From Zancudomyces culisetae (Eukaryota > Kickxellomycota > Harpellomycetes > Harpellales > Legeriomycetaceae): a stretch of 19,383 nucleotides of DNA. The notes beneath the pieces were generated by a model. That model was given only the letters and a program-made list of their open reading frames with translations. It searched no databases and was not told the origin of the DNA. The position numbers and the translations under genes were made by a program. The stretch is taken from NCBI GenBank assembly GCA_001969505.1, contig LSSK01000657.1, positions 1 through 19,383 on the forward strand, in the 5' to 3' direction. Shown piece after piece: positions 17,328 through 19,383 of the stretch (the stretch's first letter is position 1; every line of letters starts with the position of its first letter).

Positions 17328-19383
17328 TTTGTGTTGTTCACCGACTCTCTAAAATCTTTACGATGTACAGCTTTTACTCACAACCACTTTTAATAGGTCT
17401 GTTATGCTCTTGTAAAGAAGAAAAGGACGAATATAATGATATTATATGTACAAGTGTCTTGTCAGTTGTTCTGGTTACTAAGGTCTTTAATCCTTTTTTT
17501 TCTTTTTATGTTCAATTTCTTTAAACTGCTAGAATTATTAAATAAAGACCAACAAAAATATCATAACTCCAAACAAAAGCTGCGAATCAAACTAAGAAAT
17601 AAAACCCCATTAAGTCTATTTGGTATTGGGTACAAATGTTGATTTGTTGGTAAATATCCAACAAATTAAATAAGCAGTACTACACTTTATTATTCGTATA
17701 CTCGTAAAAATGGAAACCATAGTCAAAGACGAAGAGCTTGAGGCTTTTGGTGGTGATATATAACTTTAAATTCTATTAAAACCTTAACCTTGTAGCTCTT
17801 CCTATTCATAAACGCTTATGTTGTTCTAGTGCGTTAAAATTCCCAATACAAGCATTATTTACAAAAATCGAATAAAACCTCTTTATACAATCAAAATTCC
17901 CCCCTAACTATACTCAAGTGTTCAAACCTCTGTAATTAAATATTTGTTGCGCAACAAGTGATGGTGTAAACCAAAATCATTGTAAGGAAAAAAATATAAA
18001 TATAATCATATCTTCTCTATTTTATTGTTTTCAGTTCTTTGATTAATTTACAGTGCTAGAAAATCTTAGGTTGAAAAAATTAGAAATAATAAATTATGCG
18101 TTAACAAATATGTGTTAATATTCAGAAAATATTTAGAGTAAATATGATTGAAACTGATTAAATGCATGTTCTGTAAAACATAAAGAACCTAGACTACGAA
18201 GAGCTTTAGAGTTGACAATCAGGTACAAATAGAGGAATGTACTGCATAGGTCGCATATTATGCATTTGGTGATTGCTAGAGAGCTTGAACCGTTGTATAT
18301 GAGGGCACTAAATTTATGAATAAGGTCGAATACCTAGATATTGGTATTGGACGCTTTCCATTAAATATGAATAAACCACTTTGAGATCTCAAGGATATCA
18401 AAGTTTCTGAGAGTTTTTGTATATGACCACTAATCACTGCTTGTAATATTTTCACTTTGATAACAAATTAATATTATTTTCTGTCATACTAATCCTGGAT
18501 GTTGAGATATTTGTGGATGCTAGCAATACCAAAATTAAACATCCTTTAATAATCTGTTTTGTAAGAAGTAAAGCTAAATTTTATTTAAAGTAAATAAATG
18601 AAGCAATTTATCGATATGTGAAATGCGGTCTAGAAATCGGAAAACACTGTGCTACTAAAATGGATATTAACTTAAAAATATGTTGAAGATATTTCTTTCC
18701 AGGAACTAATATACATAAAATAGGGAGATATACACTTACTTTATGAACCCATATAACTAATAAATCAATATGGGTATAAATATAGAAAGGAATTGCTAGT
18801 TGGAGTATTGCTCATATTACTCGGTTTACTATTAAATTAAAAGAGATCGATTTTCTTAGTATACCTACATCGATTTATTTCAAATGAATTCTATTAATTG
18901 AGCTATACACAATATTAGAAAGGTAAGTAAAAAAATATTATTTCGATTTAGAGTTGAACCTCTAAAAATATTATGAAAAAAAAAGTATGAAGAAAAAAAT
19001 GACATTGAGTTTTAACTTACAAGATTGCGCTTATTAAGAATATATTAAGAAACATGGTAAGCTGAAAGGGGCCTAATGAGAATGAATTATATAGCAAAGA
19101 ATATTATCAAAAAGTATCGAAATGATGTAATATTCTCTTGTCTTGAGAAAAGCAGTGAAAATTAGAAATATCATTCAAAAAATTATTCGAGGATGAGGTG
19201 AATTAAAGAAACAAAAATACTACAAAGTAGGGAATTAGTTTACCAATATATATTGAAATGATTTATTACAGGGATTAGCAGAAAAGAAAAATTTCTAAGA
19301 AAGATTATTTTATATCATATAAAAACTGAATCTTTGAATAAACGAATGACATTATTGGATTTGAGTAAAATATTGTAATTAAC
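17328..19383. other. A+T-rich, ORF-poor right flank
   Basis: About 2 kb upstream of the SLD7-like gene, running to the window edge. No convincing gene was found. Two short frames on the plus strand between 17276 and 17642 start in or near SLD7 exon 1 and have no homology. A 17-codon ATG frame at 17710-17763 stands alone. Beyond 17800 stops are dense in all frames and the DNA is visibly richer in A+T than the rest, with no tandem array, LTR pair or tRNA. A 14-bp palindrome lies at 17944-17957. It could be an ordinary long intergenic region, decayed sequence or a long noncoding RNA locus. Confidence 0.5.
17944..17957. promoter_or_regulatory. 14-bp perfect palindrome TTGTTGCGCAACAA
   Basis: Perfect dyad centred on TTGCGCAA, the core recognised by C/EBP-like bZIP dimers. 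It lies about 620 bp upstream of the SLD7-like start, in A+T-rich DNA where a GCGC centre is uncommon. A binding role is inferred only. Confidence 0.35.

Noticed and set aside
17710-17763. ATG frame of 17 codons that might be a first exon
   Set aside because: The only phase-compatible extension uses a 44-nt intron with a weak donor and gives about 40 unrecognisable residues.

Overview
This window is nuclear DNA from an ascomycete fungus, most likely a yeast. The evidence is short spliceosomal introns (61 to 160 nt, donors mostly GTAAGN, GTATNN or variants, several CTAAC-like branch sites), an A+T-rich background, and genes that match budding-yeast families. One of these families, Sld7, is known to me mainly from budding yeasts. 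CTG falls where the families keep leucine or another hydrophobic residue (for example in the dCMP deaminase and Gdt1 cores), so the standard code is likely and a CUG-Ser yeast is unlikely. The species cannot be named from the sequence.

Layout, left to right: (1) an unrecognised four-exon gene for a single-pass membrane protein (+), converging on a two-exon Sak1/Tos3/Elm1/Ssp1-type protein kinase (-); (2) a 2.4-kb gene-free stretch ending in G-rich repeats; (3) YPI1/inhibitor-3 (+, two exons), converging on a four-exon 3-hydroxyisobutyryl-CoA hydrolase, EHD3/HIBCH type (-); (4) a 1.6-kb gene-free stretch; (5) the four-exon dCMP deaminase DCD1 (+), followed by a two-exon J-domain protein with a C-terminal glycine zipper (+), converging on a bacterial-type arsenate reductase, ArsC (-, intronless); (6) a divergent spacer; (7) the GDT1/TMEM165 ion transporter (+), converging on a four-exon SLD7-like replication-initiation gene (-); (8) about 2 kb of A+T-rich, ORF-poor DNA to the right edge.

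Most of these genes are split. Their complete proteins appear only after joining exons by splice signals, reading phase and family alignment; the exon coordinates given here are inferred from sequence, with no transcript evidence. The genes form no single pathway. Two pairings deserve attention. The Snf1-activating-type kinase is divergent from the PP1 regulator YPI1, and in S. cerevisiae these act on opposite arms of Snf1 phosphorylation. Two genes of DNA synthesis (DCD1, SLD7) also lie in the window, though not adjacent. The clearest outlier is the intronless ArsC gene, which looks bacterial in family. I saw no tRNA, rRNA, CRISPR or intact transposon.
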